Source of the DNA: Vulcanimicrobiota bacterium
GTDB lineage: Bacteria > Vulcanimicrobiota > Vulcanimicrobiia > Vulcanimicrobiales > Vulcanimicrobiaceae
Length of the DNA: 5,669 nt
Assembly: GCA_030043675.1 (NCBI GenBank)
Contig: JASHXG010000245.1
Coordinates: forward strand, 1 to 5,669
Reading direction: 5' to 3'
Positions 5,277 through 5,669 of the stretch are shown here, piece by piece; within the stretch, counting starts at the first letter, position 1, and each line of letters starts with the position of its first letter. A program made the translations under genes and the position numbers. The notes under the pieces were generated by a model, which was given only the letters and a program-made list of their open reading frames with translations, was not told the origin of the DNA and ran no database searches.

Positions 5277-5669
5277 TCGAAGACGCGATCGCGGGACTCG
5301 AAGCTCTGCGTACGCGGTGCAAGACGAAGCTGCGGCAACGCTGGCGCGCGAACTCCTGAGGCAGCTTCCGCGCGGCGAACTGAACCTGCTCGTGGTCGGT
5401 CAGTTCAAGCGCGGCAAAAGCTCGCTGATCAATGCGTTGTTGGGCGCAGACGTCATGCCGACCGGCGTGCTGCCGGTCACGGGCGTCGCGACCGCCATTC
5501 GCTATGGAACGCAGGCGCGGATCGAGGTGGTTTTTCGCGGTCAAAGCGCGACGCGCGTCGTTTCCGTCGACGATCTGGCACGTTACGTGAGCGAACAGCA
5601 CAATCCGGTCAATGCGTTGGGCGTCGATCACGTGGAGGTCGTGTGGCCTTCCGAGGCCATCCGGGGCTT
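5273..5669 (+). CDS. Dynamin-like GTPase, 3' end outside the window, probable N-terminal frameshift
   Basis: From about 5317 to the right edge, frame 1 encodes the start of a bacterial dynamin-family GTPase: LLVVGQFKRGKSSLINALLG holds the P-loop (GQFKRGKS), and PTGVLPVTGVAT holds the switch-I Thr region. The G3 motif (DTPG) would lie just beyond the window. Such proteins bind and remodel membranes. The natural start is the GTG at 5273 (GTGA overlap with the Nudix stop), which opens MIEDAIAGLEALRTR in frame 2. That frame stops at 5357 after drifting into CKTKLRQRWRANS. The GTPase frame continues VQDEAAATLARELL. One missing base near 5316-5318, perhaps a GGG run read as GG, would join them exactly. 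Without it, translation could start only at the internal GTG at 5317, which has no ribosome binding site and leaves about 27 residues before the P-loop. This is a sequencing error or a real lesion. Confidence 0.85.

Overview
This is a GC-rich bacterial chromosomal segment with six genes packed into short operons. It holds no rRNA, tRNA or other taxonomic marker, so I cannot name the organism. An uncultivated GC-rich lineage such as Eremiobacterota would be a guess only. No insertion sequence, integrase or CRISPR array is visible.

The central observation is that three separate transcription units each begin with an RNA leader that reads as a fluoride riboswitch (the crcB motif). They lie at about 643-691 (+), 4668-4713 (-) and 4775-4822 (+). 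Each has a 5' hairpin containing GGCGATGG, a middle hairpin of differing sequence, and then the shared string GGCTGATGGCTCCT. In each, the first loop can pair with GCTCC of the shared string, as the fluoride aptamer pseudoknot requires. Middle-stem and pseudoknot bases differ between copies but pairing is kept. Each copy sits directly upstream of a start codon, in the same orientation as the gene.

Layout. Positions 2-592 (+) hold the 3' part of a protein with a Cys-rich, Mu gpF-like C-terminus, probably unrelated to the rest. Riboswitch A then leads an operon (703-3821, +) of two different MutS-type ATPases joined by an ATGA overlap. Both lack the mismatch-recognition domains and both carry Asn-Glu in Walker B. 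Converging on them is a minus-strand operon (4652 down to 3682) of a coiled-coil protein and an unrecognised helical protein, led by riboswitch B. Its last gene overlaps the second MutS gene tail to tail by 140 bp. Back to back with riboswitch B is riboswitch C, which leads a Nudix hydrolase (4854-5276, +) and a dynamin-like GTPase that runs off the window. The GTPase shows an apparent one-base deletion near its N-terminus.

Inference: this is a fluoride-induced accessory locus without a fluoride exporter in view. It combines a MutS-like ATPase pair, a Nudix enzyme, a membrane-remodelling type GTPase and two novel helical proteins. Leader C shows a clear translational ON-switch design, because the aptamer's 3' strand is also the sequence that can mask the ribosome binding site.
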